DNA of 27,801 nucleotides from Faecalicatena fissicatena (GCA_001028025.1 LDAQ01000146.1:1-27801), one strand, 5' to 3'; positions 6,343-14,513 are shown, counted from the stretch's first letter. The notes: generated by a model from the letters alone, not told the origin. Made by a program: numbers and translations.

Positions 6343-7122
6343 ATGGACGAACAGTTACGAGATGATGAAATAGAGATTGATTTACTGGAGATATTCCACG
6401 CGCTTTGGCGCAAGGCCTGGCTGATTATACTTTGCCTGGCAGCCGGAGCAGTGATCGCGGGCGCCGCAACGAAGTTTCTGATAGTGCCGCAATATACTTC
6501 ATCATCTATGATCTATATTCTGACTAAGACGACCAGCGTGACGTCCCTTGCGGATATTCAGATGGGGACACAGCTTACTGTAGACTTTGAGACACTGGCA
6601 ACAAGCAGGCCGGTTGTGGAAAATGTGATAGAAGAGCTGGATCTGGATACGACTTATGAACATCTGGTGAAAACCATTTCTATATCCAATCCTGCGGACA
6701 CCCGTATTTTGAAAATCAGTGTGGAGAATCCTGATGCAGAACTGGCAAAAGATATTGCCAACGCGATGGCGGATGCGACTGCCGACAGGGTGGCTGAAGT
6801 CATGAGTACTGACAAGCCAAGCATCGTGGAGGAGGCTGTTGTTTCAGAATATCCTTCCAGCCCAGCTATGAAAAAGAACGTAGCAATAGGCGGACTGCTT
6901 GCAGCACTGCTTGCCATAGCAATTATTATTGTACTGCTTCTTCTGGATGACTCTATTAAAACGGAAGATGATGTAAGAAAGTACCTTGATATGAATACAC
7001 TGGCTGTGATTCCACTGGAGGCAGGAGAAACTTCAACAAAGAAACAGCGTATGGGAAAATACGGTGGAGAGAAGAAAAAAAGAAAGAAAAAATCAAGCAC
7101 ATCTCAGACTCATAGGAAATAG
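6343..7122 (+). CDS. Wzz/CpsC-type polysaccharide co-polymerase and kinase adaptor
   Basis: A 259-residue inner-membrane protein with the Wzz layout. It has an N-terminal cytoplasmic EIDLLEIFHALWRKAW, a first membrane helix (about 25-44), an extracytoplasmic region with coil-forming stretches (PDAELAKDIANAMADATADR), the motif EYPSSPAMKK and a second helix (about 178-201). The C-terminal cytoplasmic tail is strongly basic. In Gram-positive bacteria such proteins (CpsC, CapA, YwqC) set chain length and activate a separate tyrosine kinase through the C-terminal tail. Here the kinase is encoded 3.6 kb downstream rather than next door. The ribosome site is GAGAGGGAG. Confidence 0.9.
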   Translation: MDEQLRDDEIEIDLLEIFHALWRKAWLIILCLAAGAVIAGAATKFLIVPQYTSSSMIYILTKTTSVTSLADIQMGTQLTVDFETLATSRPVVENVIEELDLDTTYEHLVKTISISNPADTRILKISVENPDAELAKDIANAMADATADRVAEVMSTDKPSIVEEAVVSEYPSSPAMKKNVAIGGLLAALLAIAIIIVLLLLDDSIKTEDDVRKYLDMNTLAVIPLEAGETSTKKQRMGKYGGEKKKRKKKSSTSQTHRK

Positions 7123-7140
7123 GAAAGAAGGTTTCAGAAG

Positions 7141-7929
7141 TTGCAAAAGAAAACAAGGTTGATTATAACCGTAGTGTTGGTTGTAATTGCAGCAGCATGC
7201 ATTGGTTATATCATCTATTATTTTACAGGACAGGACAAAAGAAGCAAATCATACGATGAGGTTCAGAAACAGGTGAGCCTGGAACAGAAAAAAGAACCGG
7301 AGGAACCGAAGAGCCCGGAAGAACCAAAAGAGCCGAATCCAATAGATTTTAAACAGCTTCAGGAGACAAACCCGGATATCTATGCATGGATCTCCATCCC
7401 GGATACCAACATCAATTATCCGATTGTACAGAGTGCTACAGATAATACCTATTATCTCGATAACACAATAGACGGCCAGGCAGGGCTGCCGGGATCAATC
7501 TATACGGAGAACCTGAATGCAAAAGATTTTTCTGATTTTAATACCGTGATTTACGGACATGATATGCTGGATGGTTCCATGTTCCAGAATTTACATAATT
7601 ATGATGACCCGGCATATTTTCAGGAACATTCCAAAGTATATGTTTATACGCCGGAGAAGAAGCTGACTTATGAGATTTTTGAAGCGGTAGTATATGATGA
7701 CAGACATATCCTGCAGTCCTTTGATTTTACAATGGACAATCAGAAACAGGCGTATCTGGATTCACTGAAAGCGGTGCGGGAGCTGGGAAGTAATTTTAAT
7801 GACAGCATACAGGTGGGCCCGGAAAACCGTATTATAACAATGAGTACCTGTATTGGAGACAGACCGGATAACAGATATTTAGTGGGAGCTGTACTGACAG
7901 ATGAGTATGAATATGAAACGCAGCAATAA
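7141..7929 (+). CDS. Class B sortase
   Basis: A 262-residue transpeptidase with an N-terminal signal anchor (about 7-28), a Pro/Glu-rich linker (EPEEPKSPEEPKEPNP) and a sortase B domain from about residue 70. The catalytic residues are visible: His140 in VIYGHDM, Cys237 in MSTCIGD and Arg245 in DNRYLV. It opens with WISIPDTNINYPIVQ, typical of class B. The start codon is TTG with a ribosome site AAAGAAGG. Class B sortases of Clostridioides difficile accept SPKTG- and PPKTG-type signals, and a protein ending in SPKTG is encoded 1.1 kb downstream, so that protein is the probable substrate. The gene lies 18 bp after the Wzz-like gene and overlaps the LCP gene. Confidence 0.92.
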   Translation: MQKKTRLIITVVLVVIAAACIGYIIYYFTGQDKRSKSYDEVQKQVSLEQKKEPEEPKSPEEPKEPNPIDFKQLQETNPDIYAWISIPDTNINYPIVQSATDNTYYLDNTIDGQAGLPGSIYTENLNAKDFSDFNTVIYGHDMLDGSMFQNLHNYDDPAYFQEHSKVYVYTPEKKLTYEIFEAVVYDDRHILQSFDFTMDNQKQAYLDSLKAVRELGSNFNDSIQVGPENRIITMSTCIGDRPDNRYLVGAVLTDEYEYETQQ

Positions 7930-8977
7930 TAGAAGTTCGAATGGTTCAGGACATACCGGGAATAAGCGTACAGAGCAGGGCAAAAAGAATACAGGTCTGA
8001 TCATCGGCGTGATTGCTGTAATCATTCTTGTGATTATCGCAGGTACATTATTTTTTATGAAGTCCAGGCAGGCCAAGACACAGGTGCCCTCTAAAAAGTC
8101 TTCCTCATCTTCAGAAGGCACGGCCAGGACAGACTCCAAGAACATTACCTACCAGGGACAGGCGTATGAATATAACCGTGACATAAAAGCGGTGGTATTT
8201 CTGGGTGTAGATAAAAAGGGCGATATGGACTATGCTCAGTTCATGGGGGACGGCGGTCAGGCCGACAGTATCATACTGATGGCGCTCAATGAGAAAGAGA
8301 AGACGGTCCAGCTTTTCCAGATTTCCAGAAATACAATGACGAATGTTGACGTATATTCTGAAAAGGGAGAATATCTTACAACGCAGAAAATGCAGATTGC
8401 ACTTCAGTATGCGTACGGAGATGGTGAGAAGAAGAGTGCATGGCTTATGAAGAACGCGGTGTCAAATTTGATGTACGGTGTACCGATCAGTTCGTCCATC
8501 GCAATGAGCATAGATGGAATTTCTACGGTGAATGATCTGATGGGCGGAGTAGAAATTACGGTTCCCAAGGATTACACTTATGTAGATCCGGTATTTGAAC
8601 AGGGGAAAACGCTCACTCTCACAGGGGAACAGGCGGAAAAGTATGTCCGTTACCGGGATATCACAGTCACCGGGAGCAACAGTGACCGAATGGAACGCCA
8701 GACACAGTTTGTCATGGCACTGATGTCACAGTTAAAGCAGGCCTCCCAGAAGGATACAGAATTATATGCAAAACTCATGACGGGAACCAATCCCTATTTT
8801 ACAACAGACATGAGCGCTGATGAGATTATGGCGTTATCGAATTATGAAATGAACGGCCAAATACAGGCGATACCCGGCGAAGAACGGGCGGGTACAGAAC
8901 ATGACGAATTTTATACCAATGAGGACGAATTGCAAAAAATGGTAGTCGAAACCTTTTACAAATTAAGGGATATGTGA
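7901..8977 (+). CDS. LytR-CpsA-Psr (LCP) family glycopolymer ligase
   Basis: A 358-residue membrane protein with a basic, Ser/Asn-rich cytoplasmic start, one membrane helix (about 33-52) and an extracellular LCP domain. Family landmarks are AVVFLGVDKKG (97-107), GGQADSIILMAL (118-129), FQISRNTM (139-146), LTGEQAEKYVRYRD (240-253) and Arg266 in SDRMERQ. LCP proteins move lipid-linked glycopolymers such as capsule or teichoic acid onto peptidoglycan or protein. In this place it is the likely capsule-attaching enzyme. Its start overlaps the sortase end by 29 bp; ATG codons at 7907 and 7913 are alternatives and no strong ribosome site marks one of them, so coupling to sortase translation is likely. 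Confidence 0.9.
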   Translation: MSMNMKRSNNRSSNGSGHTGNKRTEQGKKNTGLIIGVIAVIILVIIAGTLFFMKSRQAKTQVPSKKSSSSSEGTARTDSKNITYQGQAYEYNRDIKAVVFLGVDKKGDMDYAQFMGDGGQADSIILMALNEKEKTVQLFQISRNTMTNVDVYSEKGEYLTTQKMQIALQYAYGDGEKKSAWLMKNAVSNLMYGVPISSSIAMSIDGISTVNDLMGGVEITVPKDYTYVDPVFEQGKTLTLTGEQAEKYVRYRDITVTGSNSDRMERQTQFVMALMSQLKQASQKDTELYAKLMTGTNPYFTTDMSADEIMALSNYEMNGQIQAIPGEERAGTEHDEFYTNEDELQKMVVETFYKLRDM

Positions 8978-8983
8978 TACAAT
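8955..8983 (+). promoter_or_regulatory. Promoter of the SPKTG surface protein gene
   Basis: TTTACA (8955-8960) and TACAAT (8978-8983) are 17 bp apart, overlapping the end of the LCP gene. They could give the surface-protein gene its own, stronger transcription. Confidence 0.55.
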
Positions 8984-9029
8984 ATGGAAATGAACTAGAA
9001 TATATTATTTTACTTAGGAGGGACTAGTC

Positions 9030-9614
9030 ATGAAAAAAAGTAGAATGAAGAAATTAGTGGGGGTTTTAGTAGCAGCTACAATGCTTCTTACTATGACCAT
9101 GGGCGTATTTGCTGCAGGAAGCCCGTCTGCTAGTTTCCAGGGTGGGACAAAAGCCACAGACAAGAACGGCAATGCCGTAAGTGTAACATTTGCCGCTGCA
9201 ACACAGACACCAAGCACTGCAGATATTACAGCAGCTGTTCCTAACGGAACACTTGCAACATCATTTGAACTGACAGCACCGGATTGGGATTTTGCTAATG
9301 GCGCACTTACAATCAGTTTCCCGTTAGCAGGAGCAACATCCAGCACAAAAGCAGCTGTTCTCCACTATGACGGCGGCTGGAAGAATGTAACAGGAAGCGT
9401 TGGCGACGGCGTTATCACTGGTACTTTCGAGAGCTTATCACCAGTAGCAATCGTTGTTGACAACAGCACATTAACAAACAGCGGAAATGGAAGCGCAACA
9501 GGAACATCACCAAAAACAGGTGAGTCTTCACTCGTTCTTGCTTTAGGTGTATTAGCAATGGCAGCAGCAGCAGGAGCATATGGCCTGAACAGAAAAAAAG
9601 CTTATAACAAATAA
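9030..9614 (+). CDS. Small SPKTG-anchored cell-wall surface protein
   Basis: A 194-residue secreted protein. The N-terminus is a signal peptide (MKKSRMKK, a hydrophobic core, cleavage probably after GVFA near residue 28). The mature part is rich in Ala, Thr and Ser and ends in a beta-type segment around HYDGGWKNVTG and GTFESLSPVAIVVD. The C-terminus is a complete sorting signal: SPKTG (160-164), a hydrophobic stretch and RKKAYNK. The ribosome site is TTAGGAGGGAC. It follows a class B sortase and an LCP ligase, and ends at a strong terminator. It probably sits on the peptidoglycan; its function is not recognisable. It could be a scaffold or acceptor for the capsule, but that is only a guess. 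Confidence 0.88.
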   Translation: MKKSRMKKLVGVLVAATMLLTMTMGVFAAGSPSASFQGGTKATDKNGNAVSVTFAAATQTPSTADITAAVPNGTLATSFELTAPDWDFANGALTISFPLAGATSSTKAAVLHYDGGWKNVTGSVGDGVITGTFESLSPVAIVVDNSTLTNSGNGSATGTSPKTGESSLVLALGVLAMAAAAGAYGLNRKKAYNK

Positions 9615-9653
9615 TTTGTACCTATAGATATCACAAATGAGAATAAGCGAATA

Positions 9654-9693
9654 AAATCTCTTTCTGACATTAATTGTCAGAAGGAGATTTTTT
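9654..9693 (+). terminator. Rho-independent terminator after the SPKTG gene
   Basis: The stem is AAATCTC paired with GAGATTT, with inner CTGACA/TGTCAG around a TTAAT loop. The second arm runs straight into a run of T residues. The left AAA can also serve the opposite strand. Confidence 0.88.
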
Positions 9694-9843
9694 GTTTTCA
9701 CAGGAAGGTTTTTGGCTGTGACAATACTGGTTTATTGCGAAATAGAAAATTTATAAATGGATTTGCCTCGGATTTATGGGCTTTCCGGGAATTTGCATAA
9801 TATGACAATAAAACGTAATGTTAGTACAAATTCGACAGTTTTC

Positions 9844-9872
9844 TTGACAAATAGGGGCGTTAGCGATAAACT
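9844..9872 (+). promoter_or_regulatory. Promoter of the main capsule operon
   Basis: A consensus TTGACA (9844-9849) and TAAACT (9867-9872) are 17 bp apart, about 100 bp before the CpsB start. It follows a terminator, so it probably drives phosphatase, kinase, initiating transferase and at least some of the downstream synthesis genes. Confidence 0.7.
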
Positions 9873-9888
9873 AAGTGTTGTATGTGGT

Positions 9889-9919
9889 GACAGAAAAAAG
9901 TGTAATACTGTTTTCTGTC
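9889..9919 (+). promoter_or_regulatory. Leader RNA hairpin before the capsule operon
   Basis: GACAGAAAA pairs perfectly with TTTTCTGTC (9 bp). After one mismatch, AGT pairs with ACT around a GTAAT loop. It begins about ten bases into the predicted transcript. There is no T-run after it, so it is not a simple terminator. A role in RNA stability or in processive antitermination of the long operon is possible. Confidence 0.5.
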
Positions 9920-9972
9920 CTATAGCACATACAGATATAAAAGGTCACAGGAATGACTAGGAGGCCAGCCTG

Positions 9973-10710
9973 ATGGAAAGATATATTGACATGCATTGCC
10001 ATATCCTTCCTGGTGTAGATGATGGGGCTGCCAGTATGGAGGAGACAGAGAAGATGCTTCGCATTGCTTATGATGAAGGCATTCGCTGTATGATAGCGAC
10101 CCCCCATTACCATCCCCGCAGAGGACATGGGCATCCCGACATATTAAGAAAGAAACTCACACTGGTCCGGAAAGCTGCACAGAACATTGATGAGAAATTC
10201 CGCATCTATCTGGGCGCAGAAATATATTTTGGGCAGGATGTCCCTGAAAAGCTGCGTCAGGGTGAGATACTTACAATGAACCGGAGAAATCAGGTCATGG
10301 TGGAGTTTTCACCGGCAGATAGTTTCAACTATATTAAGCAGGGGCTTCAGCAGATACAGATGGCAGGATATGAAGTGATTCTTGCCCATGCAGAGAGATA
10401 TTTCTGTCTGGTTGACAAGTTTGAACTGGTTGAACACATTTGGAATATGGGAGTTAACATACAGATAAATACAGGCAGCATTACCGGTGATTCCGGAAGA
10501 AAAGCCAGACAGTTCGTAAAAGATCTGATGGATCAGGACATGGTGTTTGGTGTGGGCTCAGATGCACACAACACGGAGAACAGGGCTCCCAGAATGGGGA
10601 AAGCTGCTGCATACGTAAAGAAGAAGTATGGAGAGGCGTATATGAAAAAGATATTCTTCAATAATTCGGCTGCCATGCTCAGAAAGATAAAAAGCGAATC
10701 GGAAGGTTAA
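9973..10710 (+). CDS. cpsB: PHP-type protein-tyrosine phosphatase, capsule regulator
   Basis: A 245-residue metal-dependent phosphatase of the CpsB/CapC/YwqE group, close to the usual length. PHP-domain metal ligands are visible: DMHCHILPGVDDG (7-19), ATPHYHP, a glutamate in LGAEIYF, LAHAERY and GVGSDAHN. It removes phosphate from the tyrosine tail of the BY-kinase encoded next and so resets the cycle that controls capsule polymerisation. The ribosome site is AGGAGG. The kinase gene follows after 64 bp. Related names are capC and ywqE. Confidence 0.94.
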   Translation: MERYIDMHCHILPGVDDGAASMEETEKMLRIAYDEGIRCMIATPHYHPRRGHGHPDILRKKLTLVRKAAQNIDEKFRIYLGAEIYFGQDVPEKLRQGEILTMNRRNQVMVEFSPADSFNYIKQGLQQIQMAGYEVILAHAERYFCLVDKFELVEHIWNMGVNIQINTGSITGDSGRKARQFVKDLMDQDMVFGVGSDAHNTENRAPRMGKAAAYVKKKYGEAYMKKIFFNNSAAMLRKIKSESEG

Positions 10711-10727
10711 GACACCCCGGAGGGACT

Positions 10728-10744
10728 GAGGGAGATTCACCCTC
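10728..10744 (+). other. Small intercistronic hairpin between cpsB and cpsD
   Basis: GAGGG-AGATTCA-CCCTC can fold in the 64-bp gap, 17 bases before the AGGAGG of cpsD. It may adjust the relative levels of phosphatase and kinase. This is a weak call. Confidence 0.3.
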
Positions 10745-10774
10745 GGAAAGCAGGGGAACAGGAGGATAAAGCAA

Positions 10775-11476
10775 ATGCAGGAAATGGTGCTGAAAGGCAT
10801 GGACAAAGATTTTAGAAGTAATGAGGCGTATAAAACCCTTCGTACCAATATTGAATTTTCCGGAGCAGATAATAAAGTGATTGTTTTCACGAGCTGTACG
10901 CCCAATGAAGGGAAAAGTACAGTATCTCTATCAGTATCCAGTTCTTTGGCAGAGGCGGGAAAGAAAGTTTTATTTATAGATGCAGACCTTAGAAAATCAG
11001 TTCTTGCCGGACGTCAAAAGGTGAACGGAACCATAAAAGGACTATCTCATTTTCTGGCAGGGCAGGCGGAAGTTGGTGACATTATGTACAAGACTCAGAA
11101 AGCCGGCCTTGTTGTTATGTTTGCGGGCGTGGTACCGCCTAACCCGGCAGAGCTGCTGGGCCATAAGCGTTTTGAAAATTTAATAAGCAGTGCCAGAAAG
11201 GTATATGACTATATTATTATAGATGCACCGCCGCTGGGAAGTGTCATTGACAGTGCAATTATAGCAAAGCAGTGTGATGCGGCTGTCATGGTAATCGCGT
11301 CCCAGGCGATCAGCTACAAATTTGCCAAGAATGTCAAAAAGCAGCTGGAAAAATCAGAGTGCCCTATCCTGGGAGTTGTACTGAACAAAGTTGATATGAA
11401 ACAGAATCAATATTATGGCAGATACTACGGCAGATATTACGGCAAGTACTATGGAAACTATGGAAACGAAGAGTAA
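10775..11476 (+). CDS. cpsD: BY-kinase (bacterial tyrosine kinase) of capsule synthesis
   Basis: A 233-residue autophosphorylating tyrosine kinase of the CpsD/CapB/YwqD type. Walker A is TPNEGKST (42-49), Walker A' is VLFIDADLR (65-73) and Walker B is IIIDAPPLG (about 145-153). The adaptor-contact arginine region SNEAYKTLRTNI is near the N-terminus. The tail (210-233) is a regular repeat of YYGR/YYGK units with nine tyrosines, the substrate cluster. As in other Firmicutes, the kinase is a separate soluble protein that needs a membrane activator, here the Wzz-like protein encoded at 6343. The cycle of tail phosphorylation and removal governs polymer length and export. The ribosome site is AGGAGG. 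Confidence 0.95.
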   Translation: MQEMVLKGMDKDFRSNEAYKTLRTNIEFSGADNKVIVFTSCTPNEGKSTVSLSVSSSLAEAGKKVLFIDADLRKSVLAGRQKVNGTIKGLSHFLAGQAEVGDIMYKTQKAGLVVMFAGVVPPNPAELLGHKRFENLISSARKVYDYIIIDAPPLGSVIDSAIIAKQCDAAVMVIASQAISYKFAKNVKKQLEKSECPILGVVLNKVDMKQNQYYGRYYGRYYGKYYGNYGNEE

Positions 11477-11539
11477 AGCTGTTAACAGAGTTGGAAACTG
11501 ATTAGTATCCATGGGGTTATATGAGGATGGGGGAGTAGC

Positions 11540-12952
11540 ATGTATCAGAATATTGTAAAGGGCTGGGCTAAGCATATAGACTTTACGATATTGGACATTG
11601 TATGCCTGGAAGTTGCATTTTTTATTTCTTATTTAATAAGAAATGGTTATCCTAGTGGTGGTCTGAGCGATCAGTACCAGAGTATGGTCTGGGCAATAGT
11701 ACTGGTAAGCCTGCTGGCGGTATTCTTTATCAACAGTTACGAATATATTATACGCCGCGGCTACATGGCGGAAATAAAGCAGGTCATATTCCATTGTGGA
11801 TTTGTCACAATAGGGCTTATCATATGGATGTTCATATTTAAAGAATCTAGTTCATATTCAAGAGCGATAGTATTAGCGATGTGCCCTATGAGCATGTGTT
11901 TTATGATCGTGGAAAGACTCTTCTGGAAACGGATCGTGCGCATACGGATCAGTGGTAAGAAAGCCAAAAGAAAAGTGCTCATTATATCCACTTCTGAACG
12001 GATAGAAAATACAATTGAGGGTCTGCTTCAGCCATACAGAGATTATCAGCTGACAGCATGTACCCTGTATGATACAGCTGATAAAGTAGGAAGTACTATT
12101 AAATATGTTCCAGTAGTGGCCGACAGGGAACACATCGTAAAATACATACAGGACAGTATCATTGATGAAGTGTTCATTGACCTGCCGGGACAGGAAAAAG
12201 AGGCTGAAAGGCTGATGAGCATATTCGTAGGCATGGGCTTGGTATCCCATGTAAACCTGGCCAGATTTACAGAGCAGGTAGAAAACAAAAGAATCCAGAG
12301 ATTTGCAAGTTACATGGTGTTGTCTTCCAGTATGAAGTTTGCAACACCAAGGCAGCTTTTTTTCAAACGCCTGCTGGATATTGCAGGAGGTTTGGCGGGT
12401 CTGATGATTACCGGGATAGCATTTATCATATTTGCCCCGATAATCAAAAAGCAGTCTCCCGGCCCGGTTTTCTTTTCTCAGGAAAGAGTTGGAAGAAACG
12501 GCAGACGGTTTAAGATCTTTAAGTTCCGCACCATGTATCCTGATGCAGAGGCGCGGAAAAAAGAGTTGATGGAACAGAATAAGATGAACGGTTTTATGTT
12601 CAAGATGGATAACGATCCGCGAATTATTCCTATCGGTCATTTTTTAAGGAAGAGCAGTATTGATGAACTTCCACAGTTCTGGAATGTCCTCAAGGGGGAC
12701 ATGAGCCTTGTGGGTACAAGACCTCCGACGGTGGATGAGTATGAGCAGTATGAAGTACGGCATAGGAAACGGCTTGCTATGAGACCGGGGCTGACTGGTA
12801 TGTGGCAGGTGAGCGGGCGGAGTGATATTGTGGATTTCGAAGAAGTCGTGGCACTGGATGCTAAGTACATAGCGGAATGGACGTTGGTGATGGATATTAG
12901 AATTATCTGGCGGACTGTTTTGATTGTGCTGGGGCAGAAGGGGGCAGTTTAG
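11540..12952 (+). CDS. Initiating undecaprenyl-phosphate sugar-phosphotransferase
   Basis: A 470-residue polyprenyl-phosphate hexose-1-phosphate transferase of the WbaP/CpsE type. The N-terminal half has four or five membrane helices and a CoA-binding-like domain (KRKVLIIST). The catalytic C-terminal third has KRLLDIAGG, PVFFSQERVGRNG, FKFRTM, SSIDELPQFWNVLKGDMS, LVGTRPP and MRPGLTGMWQVSGRS. It attaches the first sugar phosphate, usually glucose or galactose, to the lipid carrier at the inner face of the membrane. The donor sugar cannot be fixed from sequence. It follows the kinase by 63 bp with a ribosome site GGGGGAG. It is the last gene before base composition falls. Confidence 0.93.
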   Translation: MYQNIVKGWAKHIDFTILDIVCLEVAFFISYLIRNGYPSGGLSDQYQSMVWAIVLVSLLAVFFINSYEYIIRRGYMAEIKQVIFHCGFVTIGLIIWMFIFKESSSYSRAIVLAMCPMSMCFMIVERLFWKRIVRIRISGKKAKRKVLIISTSERIENTIEGLLQPYRDYQLTACTLYDTADKVGSTIKYVPVVADREHIVKYIQDSIIDEVFIDLPGQEKEAERLMSIFVGMGLVSHVNLARFTEQVENKRIQRFASYMVLSSSMKFATPRQLFFKRLLDIAGGLAGLMITGIAFIIFAPIIKKQSPGPVFFSQERVGRNGRRFKIFKFRTMYPDAEARKKELMEQNKMNGFMFKMDNDPRIIPIGHFLRKSSIDELPQFWNVLKGDMSLVGTRPPTVDEYEQYEVRHRKRLAMRPGLTGMWQVSGRSDIVDFEEVVALDAKYIAEWTLVMDIRIIWRTVLIVLGQKGAV

Positions 12953-12958
12953 GAATTT

Positions 12959-13103
12959 AAACTCAAAATAATAACAATTATTTTGAGGTACTCCGGAGAA
13001 ACTCAACCCCCAAAATAATTGACGGAGATGACATTATTTATGGAAAGTCATGGAACAGATTGTTTGATATGCAAATATAGAAAATGAACTCAAGATAATT
13101 GTT
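12959..13103. repeat. Inverted repeat and related short repeats at the composition boundary
   Basis: CTCAAAATAAT-AACA-ATTATTTTGAG (12962-12987) is a perfect 11-bp inverted repeat just after the initiating transferase. Related pieces follow: AAACTCAACCCCCAAAATAATTG at 12999-13021 is one, given here by its position, and AACTCAAGATAATTGTT at 13087-13103 is another. CTCCGGAG (12991-12998) lies between. The hairpin is AT-rich with no T-run beyond its own arm, so termination is possible but unproven. The rest of the gap up to 13236 shows no gene. Confidence 0.6.
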
Positions 13104-13236
13104 AAAGTCTGCGTGTGGATATTAAATAGAAATCTGCCACAGGCTTTTGGTATTTATAGATACATATTTAGTGTTTAGATAGACAAAAGTTTTAAAATTA
13201 AGAATGACTTGGCGAAAAACGAGGAAAATGAGAGTT

Positions 13237-14487
13237 ATGAAAAAAGAGTATAAAATTGTAGTGGCTGGAACGGGATATGTTGGATTGTCCATTGCTACAT
13301 TATTATCACAGCATCATCAAGTGACGGCGGTGGATATCATACCTGAGAAGGTAGAGATGATTAATAATAGAAACTCTCCAATTCAGGATGAATACATAGA
13401 AAAATATCTGGCGGAGAAAAAATTGAATTTGAAGGCAACATTGGACGCAAAAGAAGCTTACTCTGATGCGGATTTAGTTGTTATTGCAGCTCCTACCAAT
13501 TATGACTCTGCAACTCAGCATTTTGATACATCAGCAGTAGAAACAGTAATTAAATTGGTTATGGGATATAATCCGAATGCCATCATGGTTATTAAATCAA
13601 CCATTCCAGTTGGATATACCGAGAGTGTAAGAGAAAAATTTGGAAGCAAAAATATTATGTTCAGCCCAGAGTTTTTGAGAGAATCAAAGGCTCTTTATGA
13701 CAATCTTTATCCTAGTCGAATTATTGTTGGTACCGATATGAATGATGGGAGACTTGTGGGAGCAGCACATGAGTTCGCGGCACTCTTACAGGAAGGTGCA
13801 ATTAAAGAAAACATAGAGACATTGTTCATGGGAATGACGGAAGCAGAGGCAGTAAAGCTGTTCGCTAATACATATTTGGCTTTGAGAGTTTCTTATTTTA
13901 ATGAGTTGGATACCTATGCAGAGATGAAGCGGCTAGATACACAGGCAATTATAAATGGGGTTAGCCTTGATCCTCGTATTGGCAGTCATTATAACAATCC
14001 AAGTTTTGGTTATGGCGGATACTGTTTGCCCAAAGATACCAAGCAGCTCCTGGCAAACTATGCGGATGTTCCTCAGAACATGATGTCAGCCATTGTGGAA
14101 AGCAACAGAACTAGGAAAGATTTCATTGCTGACCAAGTGTTAAAAATGGCAGGGTACTACGATTATTACAATCGTAGTGATTATAAAAAAGAAGATGAGA
14201 AGACCTGTGTGATTGGTGTGTTTCGACTCACCATGAAGAGTAATTCAGACAACTTCCGTCAGAGTGCTATCCAAGGCGTTATGAAGAGAATAAAGGCAAA
14301 GGGTGCCACGATAATATTATACGAACCGACTTTGGAAGATGGCGAGACTTTCTTTGGAAGTAAGGTGGTTAATGATTTAGACAAATTTAAGAAAGAGTCC
14401 GTGGCTATTATCGCAAATAGATATGATGATTGTCTGGATGATGTAGTTGAGAAAGTTTATACAAGAGATATTTTTAAGAGGGATTGA
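13237..14487 (+). CDS. ugd: UDP-glucose 6-dehydrogenase
   Basis: A 416-residue enzyme that oxidises UDP-glucose to UDP-glucuronate with two NAD+. It has the NAD-binding GTGYVGLS near the start, CPTN-like IAAPTNYD, KSTIPVGYT, FSPEFLRESKAL and the active-site motif GYGGYCLPKDTKQL with the catalytic cysteine at about residue 263. The C-terminal UDP-binding part has FRLTMKSNSDNFRQS. FSPEFLRE and YCLPKD mark the UDP-glucose group, as opposed to the UDP-HexNAc group encoded at 21482. The ATG at 13237 opens directly onto the strand of the Rossmann fold. Upstream in-frame ATGs at 13204 and 13228 add a few basic residues. It is the first gene of the AT-richer variable section. Confidence 0.92.
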   Translation: MKKEYKIVVAGTGYVGLSIATLLSQHHQVTAVDIIPEKVEMINNRNSPIQDEYIEKYLAEKKLNLKATLDAKEAYSDADLVVIAAPTNYDSATQHFDTSAVETVIKLVMGYNPNAIMVIKSTIPVGYTESVREKFGSKNIMFSPEFLRESKALYDNLYPSRIIVGTDMNDGRLVGAAHEFAALLQEGAIKENIETLFMGMTEAEAVKLFANTYLALRVSYFNELDTYAEMKRLDTQAIINGVSLDPRIGSHYNNPSFGYGGYCLPKDTKQLLANYADVPQNMMSAIVESNRTRKDFIADQVLKMAGYYDYYNRSDYKKEDEKTCVIGVFRLTMKSNSDNFRQSAIQGVMKRIKAKGATIILYEPTLEDGETFFGSKVVNDLDKFKKESVAIIANRYDDCLDDVVEKVYTRDIFKRD

Positions 14488-14513
14488 TAAAAAAGTAAAT
14501 GAGGGAACTCAAA

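Larger units (their letters stand above)
9615..9972. other. Intergenic region: terminator, promoter and leader hairpin
   Basis: This 358-bp gap closes the front operon and opens the main capsule operon. In order it contains a strong terminator, about 150 bp of AT-rich DNA with nothing I can name, a consensus promoter and a long leader hairpin. No gene was seen in it. Confidence 0.6.

Noticed and set aside
9855..9865. GGCGTTAGCGA resembles the ops element GGCGGTAGCGT that recruits RfaH in enterobacterial polysaccharide operons
   Set aside because: Two of eleven bases differ and it lies between the -35 and -10 boxes, so it would not be transcribed from that promoter. RfaH/ops is not expected in Firmicutes.
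9757..9960. 67-codon frame between the SPKTG gene and cpsB
   Set aside because: It spans the promoter and leader hairpin and has no ribosome site or protein signature.
11873..12640. 255-codon minus-strand frame inside the initiating transferase gene
   Set aside because: Shadow of a well-supported enzyme; the composition is rich in His, Cys and Phe, as expected for a spurious antisense frame.
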